Assembly: GCA_017450435.1 (NCBI GenBank)
Contig: JAFSTO010000010.1
Location: 1 to 35,352, forward strand
Origin: Paludibacteraceae bacterium
GTDB lineage: Bacteria > Bacteroidota > Bacteroidia > Bacteroidales > Paludibacteraceae
Reading direction: 5' to 3'
Length of the DNA: 35,352 bases
The position numbers were made by a program, and so were the translations under genes. The notes beneath the pieces were generated by a model. It was given only the letters and a program-made list of their open reading frames with translations, searched no databases and was not told where the DNA came from. Shown here one piece after another: positions 18,096 through 28,333 of the stretch. Positions within the stretch are counted from its first letter, which is position 1. Each line of letters opens with the position of its first letter.

Positions 18096-18104
18096 GATTT
18101 TTTT

Positions 18105-18117
18105 AGCCTTTTAGGCT
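18105..18117 (-). other. Small hairpin just upstream of the pheT start
   Basis: On the minus strand AGCCT, a 3-base AAA loop and AGGCT form a perfect 5-base stem whose near edge is 9 bases before the pheT ATG, followed by seven A residues. It could affect ribosome access, but it is short and may be chance. No T-box or phenylalanine-rich leader peptide was found in the 61-base gap. Confidence 0.25.
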
Positions 18118-18156
18118 GTTATTTATTATTCGTTAAGATGTTTTTATACTACATTG

Positions 18157-18888
18157 TTATATGCGCGAAATCATTCCCGTACACGAAATTTCTCCCTGCT
18201 CGGTGAGGATACAATAGCGTACAGCAGATGGTGTTTCTTCCACGTCCACTGTTATATGCTCGCCTTTGTGAACTTCGTGGGAGTAGTTGATGTCTAATCT
18301 GATAGGAGCAACAGCCGTTAGACTGTCACATGCATTGAGCATAAACTGTGTGTATTTGCAAGAGTTGCAATGGTTGTTATAGTCAAGATCTGTGTAGTGG
18401 ATAGTATGCTGCATAGTGCTTGTGGGCTCAACTATTCGTGCAAGTCTTGGTGCACGTGGCAGGTCAAGTTTTTCTCCATCAATAATGCTTTCCCATGCGG
18501 GGTCTGCGAAACAACGCATATCAACAAGACGGGTGGTAAGGTTGAGCAGTGTCCATTGCGAGTTACAGCAGCCTATCAGTATTTGTTGGTCACCCTTATT
18601 GAGGTAGATGCGATAATTACGAATAGAAAGCATGTGTGCGTTTTGTTCAACCCATGTCTCAATGGTTATCGTGTCCAAATAACAAGGCAACTCGTTCATT
18701 ACTACCGACATGCGTGTTAATACCCATGCACAATCGTATTTCTCAACAAGAAAGTCAGTGCCTATGCCCATGATATCGGCACTTTCACCGCCCGCCTCAA
18801 GTAAGTATCGCTCAAGGTCACATAGGCGTATATGACGCGATGCATCTGCATCAGCGTATTGGATTTTATATGTGTGTTTTGTTTTCAT
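18157..18888 (-). CDS. Acyl-ACP thioesterase (FatA/FatB-like)
   Basis: A 243-residue double-hotdog protein of the acyl-ACP thioesterase family, which releases free fatty acids from acyl carrier protein in the cytoplasm. The first hotdog starts at KIQYADADASRHIRLCDLERYLLEAG, described in parts as the usual opening of the family, and carries the long helix. The second holds TDLDYNNHCNSCKY with N171, N172 and H173, matching the catalytic Asn/His motif; the usual following NN is NS here. Length fits bacterial members. It is separated from the S9 peptidase gene by only three bases and from pheT by 61. Confidence 0.85.
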   Translation of the reverse strand: MKTKHTYKIQYADADASRHIRLCDLERYLLEAGGESADIMGIGTDFLVEKYDCAWVLTRMSVVMNELPCYLDTITIETWVEQNAHMLSIRNYRIYLNKGDQQILIGCCNSQWTLLNLTTRLVDMRCFADPAWESIIDGEKLDLPRAPRLARIVEPTSTMQHTIHYTDLDYNNHCNSCKYTQFMLNACDSLTAVAPIRLDINYSHEVHKGEHITVDVEETPSAVRYCILTEQGEISCTGMISRI

Positions 18889-18891
18889 AGT

Positions 18892-21021
18892 CTATTTTAG
18901 CCATTTGTCAAGCCACGAGAAGAATGTACGTTGCCACAAAATGCCGTTTTGCGGCTTCAGCACCCAATGGTTCTCATCCGGGAAAATAAGCATCTGTGTA
19001 GGTATGCCTTGCATCTTGGCAGCGTCAAAGGCAGCCATGGCCTGGTTGGCGAGAATACGATAATCCTTTTCACCATGGATACAAAGGATAGGTGTATCCC
19101 ACTTGTCTACAAATAGGTGAGGCGAGTTTTGGAAGGTGCGCTGTGCTACGGCATTTTTTTTGTCCCAATATGCACCGCCCATATCCCAATTGGCAAACCA
19201 TTTTTCTTCTGTTTCCAAATATTGCATCTCCATATTGAAAATACCATCGTGAGCTATGAATGCTTTGAAACGTTTGTTATGATGTCCTGCAATCCAGTAA
19301 ACAGAGAACCCTCCGAACGAAGCGCCTACACAACCGAGATGCTCTTTATCGACGTAAGGCTCTGAAGCCGCAAACTCATCAATAGCAGAGAAGTAGTCGC
19401 GCATACACTGTCCGCCGTAGTCGCCGGATATGGCTTCGTTCCACTCGTTACCGAAGCCCGGCAGGCCGCGTCGATTGGGAGCAACGATGATGTAGTTATT
19501 TGCTGCCATCATCATGAAGTTCCAACGGAATGACCAGAACTGTGATACGGGTGATTGTGGTCCGCCTTCGCAGTAGAGAAGAGTCGGGTATTTCTTTGTT
19601 GGATCAAAGTGCGGCGGATAGATTATCCATGTTAACATCTGTTTGCCGTCAGTTGTAGGTTGCCAACGTGCCACCACGTTGCCCATTGTCAGATTGTCAA
19701 GGATATCGGCGTTCTCATTAGTCAATCGTCGTGGCATGAGTTCGTCAGACTGCAGGTCAAGCAGATATAAGTCATCAGGTTCGCGCATTGAGTGTCGTTT
19801 GCAAAGAATGAGGTCAGCTTGGTGTCCGCAGAGCGAGTAGTCGTATTGTCCGCCGCTGACCTCTTGCACTGCACCGTCTAAGTTTATTGTATAGATATGA
19901 ACCAGCGCATGCCAGCAACCGGTGAAAGCTATTCGGCGGTCATTCAGCCACAGGAACTGTTCTACAGATGATTCAAATGCCTTGCTAAGGAATGCTTTTT
20001 CGCCGGATTTCATGTCCATTACAAATAATCTATTCTGGTCACTTTCGTAGCCATCGCGCTCCATCGACTGCCATGCGATTTTAGTGCCGTCAGGTGAAAA
20101 GGCGGGGTTGGTGTCATATCCCATCATTCCTTCTGTGAGATTGCGTGTGGTGGCAGAAGCGATATCGAACAAGTAAATATCAGAATTGGTAGACACAGCG
20201 TATTCCAAGCCGGTCTTCTTGCGACAGGTATATGCAATCTGTTTACTATCAGGCGAGAATGTGAGTTGCTCCATGCCGCCAAAAGGCTTCATCGGACATT
20301 CGTATGGTTCGCCTTCAAGCAGGTCTTTGATAAGGGTGAGTTTGTTACCTTGCACGGAATACAAGAACGGATGAGGCACAGTCTCTACCCATTCGTCCCA
20401 ATGTTTGTACATTAGGTCATCTATTACTCGGCCTGACGCTTTTGGCAGGTCAGGATAGAGGTCAACAGTGCGCTGACCATATTTAACCTGCTTGATAAGC
20501 ACAACAAGGTGTCTATCTGGAGAGAATAGGTAATCGTCAATGTCATCCTCTTCATGGGAAAGTTGCTCTGTGTGTTTGCAAACAAAACCATCTACCGTCT
20601 CTTCTATTGTCATACGCCAGAGTTGTGTGCTTCCGCCTTCGGTTGAAAGATAGGCGATGTTGTTGGTGTCAATCCAGTGTGCAGCACCTTCATAGTGGTT
20701 GTCAAAAGTGAGTTGTGTGCGTTTGGTGCCATCGCTATTGATAACAAAGAGTTCCGAGTTAGAGGCATTAGCTTCAACGCTGTAGTATGTAACAGAGTAG
20801 GCTATACGTCCGGTAGCCGGGTCAATATCTGCATTACCAATTCTGCCCATTGCCCACAAAGCTTCAGGCGTGAGATAATCGTCACCAAGCGATGATTTCG
20901 GTAGTTGGTTAAACAATGTGGGGCTGATAAGAGGTTTCTCTTTATCCTGTTTGCCGGTATTACCGACACACCCCACAAGCGAGGCTGCTATAAATGCCAT
21001 AAAGAAAATACGTTTCAACAT
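18892..21021 (-). CDS. S9 family peptidase (prolyl oligopeptidase type), lipoprotein
   Basis: A 709-residue predicted envelope peptidase. The N-terminal signal ends in the lipobox SLVGC, so it is likely lipidated. Residues of about 50-430 form a WD40/TolB-like beta-propeller with repeated blades (for example FSPDSKQIAYTCR and FSPDGTKIAWQS). The C-terminal alpha/beta-hydrolase domain has the catalytic triad S568 (GASFGGFS), D653 (HGEKDYRI) and H685 (PDENHWV). This layout matches dipeptidyl or acylaminoacyl peptidases that cut short peptides in the periplasm. The exact specificity is not readable. It follows the FtsX-type gene after 107 bases. Confidence 0.93.
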   Translation of the reverse strand: MLKRIFFMAFIAASLVGCVGNTGKQDKEKPLISPTLFNQLPKSSLGDDYLTPEALWAMGRIGNADIDPATGRIAYSVTYYSVEANASNSELFVINSDGTKRTQLTFDNHYEGAAHWIDTNNIAYLSTEGGSTQLWRMTIEETVDGFVCKHTEQLSHEEDDIDDYLFSPDRHLVVLIKQVKYGQRTVDLYPDLPKASGRVIDDLMYKHWDEWVETVPHPFLYSVQGNKLTLIKDLLEGEPYECPMKPFGGMEQLTFSPDSKQIAYTCRKKTGLEYAVSTNSDIYLFDIASATTRNLTEGMMGYDTNPAFSPDGTKIAWQSMERDGYESDQNRLFVMDMKSGEKAFLSKAFESSVEQFLWLNDRRIAFTGCWHALVHIYTINLDGAVQEVSGGQYDYSLCGHQADLILCKRHSMREPDDLYLLDLQSDELMPRRLTNENADILDNLTMGNVVARWQPTTDGKQMLTWIIYPPHFDPTKKYPTLLYCEGGPQSPVSQFWSFRWNFMMMAANNYIIVAPNRRGLPGFGNEWNEAISGDYGGQCMRDYFSAIDEFAASEPYVDKEHLGCVGASFGGFSVYWIAGHHNKRFKAFIAHDGIFNMEMQYLETEEKWFANWDMGGAYWDKKNAVAQRTFQNSPHLFVDKWDTPILCIHGEKDYRILANQAMAAFDAAKMQGIPTQMLIFPDENHWVLKPQNGILWQRTFFSWLDKWLK

Positions 21022-21128
21022 GATTGTATATTTGTTCTTATAAAAACTTTATCGAACAGTCTGTTTGTTTATAGTTGCAAATTAACGCAAGGTTGCTATT
21101 CTCTTTTTAATTCTCAAGGTAAGTACAT

Positions 21129-22382
21129 TTACTCGTATCGCATCACCTGTGCCGGTGAGATGCGAGTAACGATGGATGATGGTGCAAGCAGCACGAGCAT
21201 TGATACTGCGACTGTTGCAATATTAAGTAACAACCATGCTGTCGGAGATAGAGCTATCGGCACGAAGCTGACATAGTAGGTGGTCCGGTCGAGCGGGATA
21301 ATATGGTAAAAATACTGTAAACAGCTAAGAGTCAATCCTATTATATTCCCTATTATGAGTCCGTTACCTATTAGGTGTGCAGCTTGGTAGAGAAACATTT
21401 TCCTGATAAATTTGTTTTCTGCACCAAGGGCTTTTAGAGTCCCGATTAGAGGAATGCTGTCAAGAATAATAATTATAAGTCCGGAAATGATGCAGAAAGC
21501 GCTGACACTCATCATCAGAAGAATAATTATTACTACATTCATATCCAAAAGTCTGAGCCATGCAAAGATTCCCGGTTGTTGTTCCTCTATAGTCTCGGTG
21601 TAGAGTAGGTTGCCATTTGTGTCAGGTCGGTTTGACGTTGCTAAATACACTTGTTCTGCCACGTCGTCAAGTAATCGAAAGTCGCTGATAAGTATTTCAA
21701 TGCCAGAGACCTCGTCTCTCTCAAAGCCGTTGAGTTGTTGCACCTCATCGTGTTTGCCTATAACAAACAGGTCGTCAAAGTCAGAGAACTGCGTGTCGTA
21801 AATCCCTGTGATTACATAACGCCTTGTCCTTACATGCTCATCAACAAAATAACAAAGACAAGTATCCCCGGTGGTGAGAAGCATCTGAGTGGCTTGCTGC
21901 TTTGAAATAATTATTTCATTCCGTTCAATAGGCATTCGACCGTCAACAATGTTTTGTTCAAAAAAATCCGGTTTCCTGTCCGTTGTCTTTACGCTGGTAT
22001 AAGCATCACGTCCTTTAATCACTATTCCATGAAAAGCGCTGTCGGTTTTGAGAATGCCGGGCTTTGTGCAAAAAAGCAACACTTCGCTCACGTGCTCTGT
22101 CTGATTAAGAACATTTAACAAACTATCAGTCGCTACAATAGATTGCATCTGATATGTGTTGTTATTGTCAAAATTCACCACTTGAATGTGGCTTCCAAAG
22201 CCGACAACTTTGTTTTTCACCTCACGCTTGAAGCCTATTACAATGAATAGTGTGAGAAGCATGACAACAAAGCCGATGCTCACACCGGCTGTTGCGACTC
22301 TAACGGCAGGACGTGATATGTCCTTACCTGTTTGATTTTGTCCGTAGGCGAGTCGATGAGCTATGAAGAATGGTGTATTCAA
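21129..22382 (-). CDS. FtsX-like / LolE-type ABC transporter permease
   Basis: A 417-residue inner-membrane protein with the MacB/LolC topology: membrane segment 1 at about residues 30-52, a periplasmic domain (about 60-270), then three membrane segments near 280-310, 330-355 and 375-400. The [15 protein letters not shown] loop is the conserved coupling segment of FtsX permeases. In Bacteroidetes such proteins are usually annotated as lipoprotein-release permeases; the partner ATPase is not next to it. The start is a TTG at 22382 that overlaps the rfbA stop (TTGA). The resulting N-terminus [14 protein letters not shown] fits the family, so I accept the TTG. Confidence 0.87.
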   Translation of the reverse strand: MNTPFFIAHRLAYGQNQTGKDISRPAVRVATAGVSIGFVVMLLTLFIVIGFKREVKNKVVGFGSHIQVVNFDNNNTYQMQSIVATDSLLNVLNQTEHVSEVLLFCTKPGILKTDSAFHGIVIKGRDAYTSVKTTDRKPDFFEQNIVDGRMPIERNEIIISKQQATQMLLTTGDTCLCYFVDEHVRTRRYVITGIYDTQFSDFDDLFVIGKHDEVQQLNGFERDEVSGIEILISDFRLLDDVAEQVYLATSNRPDTNGNLLYTETIEEQQPGIFAWLRLLDMNVVIIILLMMSVSAFCIISGLIIIILDSIPLIGTLKALGAENKFIRKMFLYQAAHLIGNGLIIGNIIGLTLSCLQYFYHIIPLDRTTYYVSFVPIALSPTAWLLLNIATVAVSMLVLLAPSSIVTRISPAQVMRYE

Positions 22383-23284
22383 TATAGATTCTCGTAGCCG
22401 GTTTCTTGCAGTTCGTCAATGACCTTAAGCAGGTATTGTCCGTATTGGTTCTTTAACATCGGTTTTGCAAGTTCTCGCATGCGTTCTTCTGTTATCCAGC
22501 CTCGTCTATAGGCAATGCCTTCAAGGCATGCCACTTTTAGTCCTTGTCTTTTTTCAATAACCTCAACGAATGTGGACGCTTCAGAGAGAGAGTCATGAGT
22601 ACCGGTGTCAAGCCAAGCAAATCCTCTGCCGAGGGTCTGTACTTTTAACTCACCGTCTTCAAGGAAACGTTGGTTAACTGTGGTTATTTCCAACTCTCCA
22701 CGTGCAGATGGCTTGATGTTTTTTGCAACATTCACCACTTTGTTAGGATAGAAATACAATCCTACAACAGCGTAGTTCGATTTTGGTTTCAGCGGTTTCT
22801 CTTCGATGGAGAGACAGTTACCTTGTTTGTCGAATTCTGCCACTCCGTATCTTTCCGGGTCGCTCACCCAATACCCGAACACGGTAGCCTTCTGCTCCTC
22901 TTCCGCCATTCGCACAGCTTCGTGCAACATTGGTACAAAACCTGAACCGTGGAAGATATTATCTCCCAAAACGAGACAAACAGCATCGTCTCCAACAAAC
23001 TGTTCACCGATGATAAACGCTTGTGCAAGGCCATCGGGTGAAGGCTGCTCAGCATACTCAAACCGCACTCCGTAGTCGCTACCGTCACCCAGTAAGCGCT
23101 TGAAGCCCGGTAGGTCCTGTGGCGTGGAAATAATTAAAATATCTCGAATGCCGGCAAGCATAAGAACCGAGATGGGATAATAAACCATCGGTTTGTCGTA
23201 GATAGGTAACAGTTGTTTACTAACCCCCTTGGTAATCGGGTAGAGACGTGTTCCGCTACCACCTGCAAGAACAATTCCTTTCAT
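22379..23284 (-). CDS. rfbA: Glucose-1-phosphate thymidylyltransferase
   Basis: A 301-residue nucleotidyltransferase that makes dTDP-glucose from glucose 1-phosphate and dTTP, the first step of dTDP-deoxysugar synthesis. The nucleotide loop is [20 protein letters not shown] near residue 7, followed by [11 protein letters not shown], then [10 protein letters not shown] and [18 protein letters not shown]. Length matches RmlA. RmlB, RmlC and RmlD are not in the window, so the product must feed enzymes encoded elsewhere, possibly ending at the DegT aminotransferase at 32166. Its stop overlaps the next gene's TTG. Confidence 0.95.
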   Translation of the reverse strand: MKGIVLAGGSGTRLYPITKGVSKQLLPIYDKPMVYYPISVLMLAGIRDILIISTPQDLPGFKRLLGDGSDYGVRFEYAEQPSPDGLAQAFIIGEQFVGDDAVCLVLGDNIFHGSGFVPMLHEAVRMAEEEQKATVFGYWVSDPERYGVAEFDKQGNCLSIEEKPLKPKSNYAVVGLYFYPNKVVNVAKNIKPSARGELEITTVNQRFLEDGELKVQTLGRGFAWLDTGTHDSLSEASTFVEVIEKRQGLKVACLEGIAYRRGWITEERMRELAKPMLKNQYGQYLLKVIDELQETGYENLY

Positions 23285-23346
23285 GTTTTAAATATTTTTA
23301 AATTATTAAAACGTTCACTTACCCCCGTCTATCCTTCATTTGCTAA

Positions 23347-24639
23347 TTAAAGTCTTCCGTCCACAAGGTTTCTGTCAACGAAGTTCTTTACATCGAAGAT
23401 TACAGCACCTTGATCTTTGTATTTCTTGAAATCGAAAGTCTTAAATTGATTATGGCTAACGCATGCAATTACAGCCTCATAGTTCTTGTCAGGGTCGATG
23501 GCGGAAATAAGATCTTTGCCGTACTCATGTTTAACGACAGCCGGAGATGCCCATGGGTCGTAAATGTCCACATGACACCCAAAGTCCTCAAGTTCCGAAG
23601 CTATATCCACCACTTTGGTGTTGCGACAATCAGGGCAATTCTCCTTGAATGTAACACCGAGCATAAGAATATTGGCTCCTTTGATTTTATGGTCTTTCTG
23701 AATCATCAGTTTGAGTGTCTTGTCAGCAATGAATTTAGCAATGCTGTTGTTTACGGCACGACCTGACAGAATAACCTTGGGGTCATACCCCAGCGATTTT
23801 GCTTTGTGCGCAAGGTAATATGGATCAACTGAAATACAGTGTCCCCCGACGAGTCCCGGACGATACTTGAGGAAGTTCCACTTTGTGCCGGCAGCTTCGA
23901 TAACATCGTTAGTATCAATGCCCACGAGGTCGCATATAAGCGCAAGTTCGTTCATAAAACTGATGTTTACGTCACGTTGCGAGTTCTCAACAGCCTTGGC
24001 AGCCTCTGCCACCTTCATGTTAGGTGCGCGATGGGTTCCGTTCTCAAGAATACTATTATACAAAGCATCAACGATATCAGCCACTTCCGGTGTGGAGCCG
24101 GAGGTGATCTTCTTAATCTTAGTTAGTGTGTTGACCTTGTCGCCAGGATTGATACGCTCAGGCGAATATCCGCAGAAGAAATCTTTATTGAACTTCAGTC
24201 CTGAGAAACGCTCCAATACCGGTACACAATCTTCCTCAGTGCATCCCGGATAAACAGTTGATTCATAGATAACGATGTCGCCCTCATTAAGCGTCTTGCC
24301 TATGGTCTCGCTGGCCTTTAGTAGAGGAGTGAGGTCCGGATTGTTGAAACGGTCTATGGGGGTAGGAACTGTTACTATATATGTGTTGACCTGTTTTAGT
24401 TCGTTAGCATCACTGGTGAAGGTAAGGCCGATTTTTTTCGTTGACTTATAAGCGTCGCGTGCTTGCTTCATTCCTACGAGGTCTGCCTCAAGCGTGTGGT
24501 CTTCGCCACGTTCCAACTCTTCAACACGTTCTTTGTTGACATCGAATCCAATGACACGGTATTTCTTACCGTATTCAATGGCAAGAGGCAAACCTACATA
24601 CCCCAAGCCGATTACTGCAATTTTTCTCTCGTTTTGCAT
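23347..24639 (-). CDS. TviB/WbpO-type UDP-N-acetylhexosamine 6-dehydrogenase
   Basis: A 430-residue nucleotide-sugar dehydrogenase that oxidises C6 of a UDP-N-acetylhexosamine twice, giving the uronic acid. The NAD-binding GLGYVGLPLAIEYG is at about residues 11-24, and the catalytic cysteine is C268 in GLVGGHCISVDPYYLA. The pattern YESTVYPGCTEEDC and FFCGYSPERINPGD is typical of the TviB/WbpO/WbpA group rather than UDP-glucose dehydrogenase. Whether it uses UDP-GlcNAc or UDP-GalNAc cannot be decided here. A uronic product would be a plausible precursor for the WbpD-like acetyltransferase at 7245, though that gene is far away. Confidence 0.9.
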   Translation of the reverse strand: MQNERKIAVIGLGYVGLPLAIEYGKKYRVIGFDVNKERVEELERGEDHTLEADLVGMKQARDAYKSTKKIGLTFTSDANELKQVNTYIVTVPTPIDRFNNPDLTPLLKASETIGKTLNEGDIVIYESTVYPGCTEEDCVPVLERFSGLKFNKDFFCGYSPERINPGDKVNTLTKIKKITSGSTPEVADIVDALYNSILENGTHRAPNMKVAEAAKAVENSQRDVNISFMNELALICDLVGIDTNDVIEAAGTKWNFLKYRPGLVGGHCISVDPYYLAHKAKSLGYDPKVILSGRAVNNSIAKFIADKTLKLMIQKDHKIKGANILMLGVTFKENCPDCRNTKVVDIASELEDFGCHVDIYDPWASPAVVKHEYGKDLISAIDPDKNYEAVIACVSHNQFKTFDFKKYKDQGAVIFDVKNFVDRNLVDGRL

Positions 24640-24707
24640 ATTATTGATATTTTGAAATATTCAGATGATTTATTTCTAAACTATAAACGTTAAAATGTTA
24701 CATGTCT

Positions 24708-25673
24708 TTATCTTTCTGCTCTCATTGGATTTTCCAGAAAATCCTTGTATGCAAGTCTGATACCTTCTTCCAACTCCGTTTTGTATGTCCAGCCAAGTGC
24801 TTTAGCCTTGCTTACATCAAGCAGTTTGCGCGGTGTGCCGTTCGGACGACTGCTGTCCCATTCGATGCGACCTTTATAACCTACAATCTTTGCAACTAAT
24901 TCTGACAGTGCTTTAATGGTGATTTCCTTGCCTGTCCCGGCATTAACGGTCTCGTTGCCGGAATAGTTATTCATCAGGTAAACGCACAGATTGGCAAGAT
25001 CATCCACATAAAGAAACTCCCTAAGCGGTGAACCGTCGCCCCAGCATGTAACCACTTCTGCATTGCTCTCTTTGGCCTCGTGGAAACGGCGTATCAGTGC
25101 CGGTAGTACGTGTGAGTGCTCGGGATGATAATTATCATTCGGACCATAGAGATTAGTTGGCATAACAGAGATATAATCAGTGCCATACTGTCGATTAAGA
25201 AATTCGCAGTACTTCAGACCGCTAATCTTAGCCAAAGCGTATGCTTCGTTTGTCTTTTCAAGTTCGGATGTTAAAAGACAAGACTCCGGCATTGGTTGTG
25301 GTGCCATACGCGGGTAGATGCACGACGAGCCGAGGAACTCCAGTTTCTTACAGCCGTTTTTCCATGCTGAGTGAATAACGTTCATCTCAAGAATCATGTT
25401 GTCATACATAAAGTCAGCTAACGCATTCTGATTAGCGACAATGCCTCCTACCTTGGCAGCAGCAAGAAAGACGTACTCGGGGCGTTCCGTACGGAAAAAT
25501 TCCTCCACCGCCTCTTGTCGGCAAAGGTCAAGTTCTTTATGTGTGCGCGTAATAATATTATTGTATCCTTGGCGCTGAAGTTCACGTACGATAGCACTAC
25601 CTACCATGCCGCGATGTCCTGCTACATATATTTTTGAATCTTTTTCCATATATTTTCTTTGTTCGTCTCGCAT
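24708..25673 (-). CDS. fcl: GDP-L-fucose synthase
   Basis: A 321-residue short-chain dehydrogenase/epimerase that turns GDP-4-keto-6-deoxy-D-mannose into GDP-L-fucose with NADPH. The nucleotide-binding GHRGMVGSA lies near residue 19, the catalytic LGSSCIYPR follows, and Y145/K149 form the YxxxK pair (AYALAKISG). The upstream gmd stop overlaps the first ATG (TAATG at 25671-25675), which supports translational coupling. An internal ATG at 25649, giving MEKDSK, matches the usual family N-terminus better, so the first eight residues are uncertain. Confidence 0.95.
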   Translation of the reverse strand: MRDEQRKYMEKDSKIYVAGHRGMVGSAIVRELQRQGYNNIITRTHKELDLCRQEAVEEFFRTERPEYVFLAAAKVGGIVANQNALADFMYDNMILEMNVIHSAWKNGCKKLEFLGSSCIYPRMAPQPMPESCLLTSELEKTNEAYALAKISGLKYCEFLNRQYGTDYISVMPTNLYGPNDNYHPEHSHVLPALIRRFHEAKESNAEVVTCWGDGSPLREFLYVDDLANLCVYLMNNYSGNETVNAGTGKEITIKALSELVAKIVGYKGRIEWDSSRPNGTPRKLLDVSKAKALGWTYKTELEEGIRLAYKDFLENPMRAER

Positions 25674-26800
25674 TATTTTACGATACCTTTTTCCAAATAT
25701 TCTGCAAGGTTTGTACGTACTTGTTCTGCCGCATGATCTGCCGCCACTTTCTTCATGTCGTGCTCCACCATTATTCGAATCAGTTGTTCGAATGATGTTT
25801 TAGTCGGGTTCCAACCGAGTTTGGCTTTGGCTTTTGTCGGGTCTCCCCACAGGTTAACCACATCTGTCGGACGATAGAAGTCAGGTGACACGCGTACAAG
25901 TGTTTTGCCGACCAGCTCGTCGCAGAGCTTCGGATTAACGCTTTTGTCTATTGCGGTACATATAGCTACTTCATTTTCGCCTTCACCATCAAAACGCAAT
26001 GTTATACCGGTATATTTGAATGCTTTTCCGCAGAACTCCCTTACCGAGTGTTGTTCGCCTGTGGCGATGACAAAGTCTTCGGCTTTGTCTTGTTGCAGAA
26101 TGAGCCACATACACTCCACATAGTCCTTGGCATATCCCCAATCGCGTAGCGAAGACATATTGCCGAGGTATAGGCAGTCTTGCTTGCCTTGTGCTATTCG
26201 TGCAGCTGCGAGTGTTATTTTGCGGGTTACGAACGTCTCTCCTCTGCGTTCAGACTCATGATTGAAGAGAATACCGGAGCAGCAGTACATGTTATATGCT
26301 TCACGGTATTCCTTCACTATCCAATATCCATATAGTTTCGCCACAGCGTATGGTGAATAGGGGTGGAAAGGCGTGTTCTCGTTCTGTGGCACCTCTTCCA
26401 CCTTGCCGTAAAGTTCAGATGTAGACGCTTGGTAGATGCGACATTTGTCCGCCAATCCGCATGCCCTAACAGCTTCCAGAACGCGCAGTACGCCGGTAGC
26501 GTCAACATTGGCAGTGAACTCCGGCGAATCGAACGACACTTGCACGTGCGATTGTGCTGCGAGATTGTATATCTCGTCAGGCCGCACCTTGCTTACCACT
26601 TGTATCAGACCCATTGAGTCGCTTAGATCACCATAGTGCAGGTGAAAATGCGGCTTACCCTCAAGGTGTGCTATACGCTCGCGATAATCAGTAGAACTAC
26701 GGCGGATAATGCCGTGAACATCATAACCTTTGTTAAGTAGAAACTCGCTTAGGTAACTACCGTCCTGTCCGGTAATACCGGTAATAAGTGCTGTTTTCAT
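25673..26800 (-). CDS. gmd: GDP-mannose 4,6-dehydratase
   Basis: A 375-residue extended short-chain dehydrogenase that converts GDP-D-mannose to GDP-4-keto-6-deoxy-D-mannose, the substrate of Fcl encoded just downstream. The opening [19 protein letters not shown] carries the dinucleotide-binding GxxGxx[16 protein letters not shown] with the catalytic Thr/Ser and Glu, and Y151/K155 in [10 protein letters not shown] complete the active site. [17 protein letters not shown] is characteristic of Gmd. The gmd-fcl pair gives a complete route to GDP-L-fucose from GDP-mannose. Confidence 0.97.
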   Translation of the reverse strand: MKTALITGITGQDGSYLSEFLLNKGYDVHGIIRRSSTDYRERIAHLEGKPHFHLHYGDLSDSMGLIQVVSKVRPDEIYNLAAQSHVQVSFDSPEFTANVDATGVLRVLEAVRACGLADKCRIYQASTSELYGKVEEVPQNENTPFHPYSPYAVAKLYGYWIVKEYREAYNMYCCSGILFNHESERRGETFVTRKITLAAARIAQGKQDCLYLGNMSSLRDWGYAKDYVECMWLILQQDKAEDFVIATGEQHSVREFCGKAFKYTGITLRFDGEGENEVAICTAIDKSVNPKLCDELVGKTLVRVSPDFYRPTDVVNLWGDPTKAKAKLGWNPTKTSFEQLIRIMVEHDMKKVAADHAAEQVRTNLAEYLEKGIVK

Positions 26801-26858
26801 TATTTGATTTATCTGTGGATTACGCTAAATTGTACAATTCTTTACGGAATAAAGCATT

Positions 26859-28109
26859 TCAGTCTCGGCGGAATATATCTCGTGTGTAAACTTTTTGTGC
26901 CACATCATCAAGTATGCTGTCATAGCGGTTAGCAATGATTGAATCAGACTGTTGCTTAAAGCGCTTAATATCATTCACTACTAATGAGCCGAAGAAGGTC
27001 GTTCCATCTTGCAATGTTGGTTCATAGATAATGACTTGAGCACCTTTTGCTTTGATACGTTTCATGACACCTTGTATCGACGACTGACGGAAGTTGTCGG
27101 AGTTAGACTTCATTGTAAGCCGATATACCCCTACCGTCACTTGTTTCTCCTGCCCTGCGTTGAACTTGTTGTCTGTGCTGTAGGAGTAATATCCTGCTTT
27201 GGCAAGTACTCTGTCTGCAATAAAATCTTTTCTTGTTCTGTTTGATTCAACGATGGCTTCAATCAGGTTTTCCGGCACGTCTTGATAATTGGCAAGCAGT
27301 TGCTTAGTGTCTTTTGGCAGGCAGTATCCGCCATATCCGAAAGAAGGGTTGTTATAATGGGTGCCAATACGCGGGTCAAGTCCAATGCCATCGATTATGT
27401 CTTTGGTGGCAAGGTTTTTCATTTCAGCGTATGTATCAAGCTCATTGAAGAATGATACTCTGAGAGCAAGGTATGTGTTGGCAAAAAGCTTCACAGCTTC
27501 GGCTTCCGTGAGTCCCATGAATAGGGTGGGCACATCTTGCTTAATGGCTCCTTCTTGCAGCAATGCAGCAAACTCATGTGCCTCATTATCAAGGCGGCCG
27601 TCCTTAGGAGCACCGATAATGATTCTTGACGGATAAAGGTTGTCGTATAGAGCCTTACTCTCTCGTAAAAATTCCGGAGCGAACAGTAATTTCGGTGTAT
27701 TTTGAAATTTGAATTTCTTATATAGTCCTTCCGTATAACCAACGGGAATCGTTGATTTGATGACCATTATCGCCTGAGGGTTAATACCGAGAACCATATC
27801 AATCACTTCTTCGACATGGTGAGTGTCAAAAAAGTTCTTCTGGCTGTCGTAGTTGGTTGGCGTAGCTATAATAACGAATTCTGCGTTTTTGTAAGCCTCA
27901 GCAGCATCCAATGTTGCACGAAGGCGTAGAGGTTTGTTCTTTAGGTAGTCCTCAATATATTCGTCTTGTATGGGAGAGAGGTGTCGGTTAATCATATCGA
28001 CTTTATCCTTTACGACATCCACTGCCACCACATCGTTATGTTGTGCCAACAGTGTTGCCAATGATAATCCGACATAACCTGTACCTGCTACTGCTATTCG
28101 TTTATTCAT
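26859..28109 (-). CDS. ugd: UDP-glucose 6-dehydrogenase (short Ugd type)
   Basis: A 416-residue dehydrogenase that makes UDP-glucuronate from UDP-glucose. The NAD-binding [14 protein letters not shown] is near residue 9 and the catalytic cysteine is C263 in [20 protein letters not shown]. This last motif and the phrase [13 protein letters not shown] match E. coli-type Ugd and separate it from the TviB-type enzyme at 23347. Slightly longer than E. coli Ugd (388). It is the first gene of the minus-strand block, with a consensus promoter about 105 bases upstream. Confidence 0.93.
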   Translation of the reverse strand: MNKRIAVAGTGYVGLSLATLLAQHNDVVAVDVVKDKVDMINRHLSPIQDEYIEDYLKNKPLRLRATLDAAEAYKNAEFVIIATPTNYDSQKNFFDTHHVEEVIDMVLGINPQAIMVIKSTIPVGYTEGLYKKFKFQNTPKLLFAPEFLRESKALYDNLYPSRIIIGAPKDGRLDNEAHEFAALLQEGAIKQDVPTLFMGLTEAEAVKLFANTYLALRVSFFNELDTYAEMKNLATKDIIDGIGLDPRIGTHYNNPSFGYGGYCLPKDTKQLLANYQDVPENLIEAIVESNRTRKDFIADRVLAKAGYYSYSTDNKFNAGQEKQVTVGVYRLTMKSNSDNFRQSSIQGVMKRIKAKGAQVIIYEPTLQDGTTFFGSLVVNDIKRFKQQSDSIIANRYDSILDDVAQKVYTRDIFRRD

Positions 28110-28302
28110 AGTTTAAAAAATACGTTTTTTATCACTTTTGCTCCGTGTGAGAACACTCTTTTGTTTGCTAAGTTTTATTAGTCCGACACTTGGTGTGGAC
28201 ACAATAGAACACGCAAAGTTATAATAATTCTGTCATACACACAAATTTACATTTCAAAATAAACATATTTTGTCAGTTATACACATTTTTTTTTAATATT
28301 CC
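28110..28302. other. Divergent AT-rich intergenic region
   Basis: This stretch separates the minus-strand sugar block from the plus-strand exporter genes. Apart from the minus promoter at 28214-28244 it contains long A/T runs (for example the T-run near 28286-28293). No gene is visible. It does not contain the long inverted repeats of an invertible capsule promoter. Confidence 0.5.
28214..28244 (-). promoter_or_regulatory. Bacteroidetes-type promoter of the minus-strand sugar block
   Basis: On the minus strand TTG (28244-28242), exactly 20 bases, then TAACTTTG (28221-28214) fit the consensus. Transcription would start near 28208 and run into ugd and probably gmd and fcl. Later genes in the block may have their own promoters, but I found none that fit as well. 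Confidence 0.7.
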
Positions 28303-28333
28303 TTGCCTATGTGGGAAAAAATGACTAATTTTG
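28303..28333 (+). promoter_or_regulatory. Bacteroidetes-type promoter of the Wzm/Wzt genes
   Basis: TTG at 28303-28305, exactly 20 bases, then TAATTTTG at 28326-28333. The -7 element is the first copy of a sequence that recurs in each 44-base repeat. Transcription would start near 28340, inside the repeat array, giving a leader of about 180 bases before the first permease ATG. Confidence 0.65.

Noticed and set aside
21055-21069. 15-base near-palindrome CGAACAGTCTGTTTG before the S9 peptidase gene, possible operator
   Set aside because: Only one copy, one imperfect pair, and no matching promoter nearby; too weak to call.
28110-28320. Invertible capsule promoter as in Bacteroides
   Set aside because: No pair of long inverted repeats flanks either promoter, and no invertase gene is in the window.
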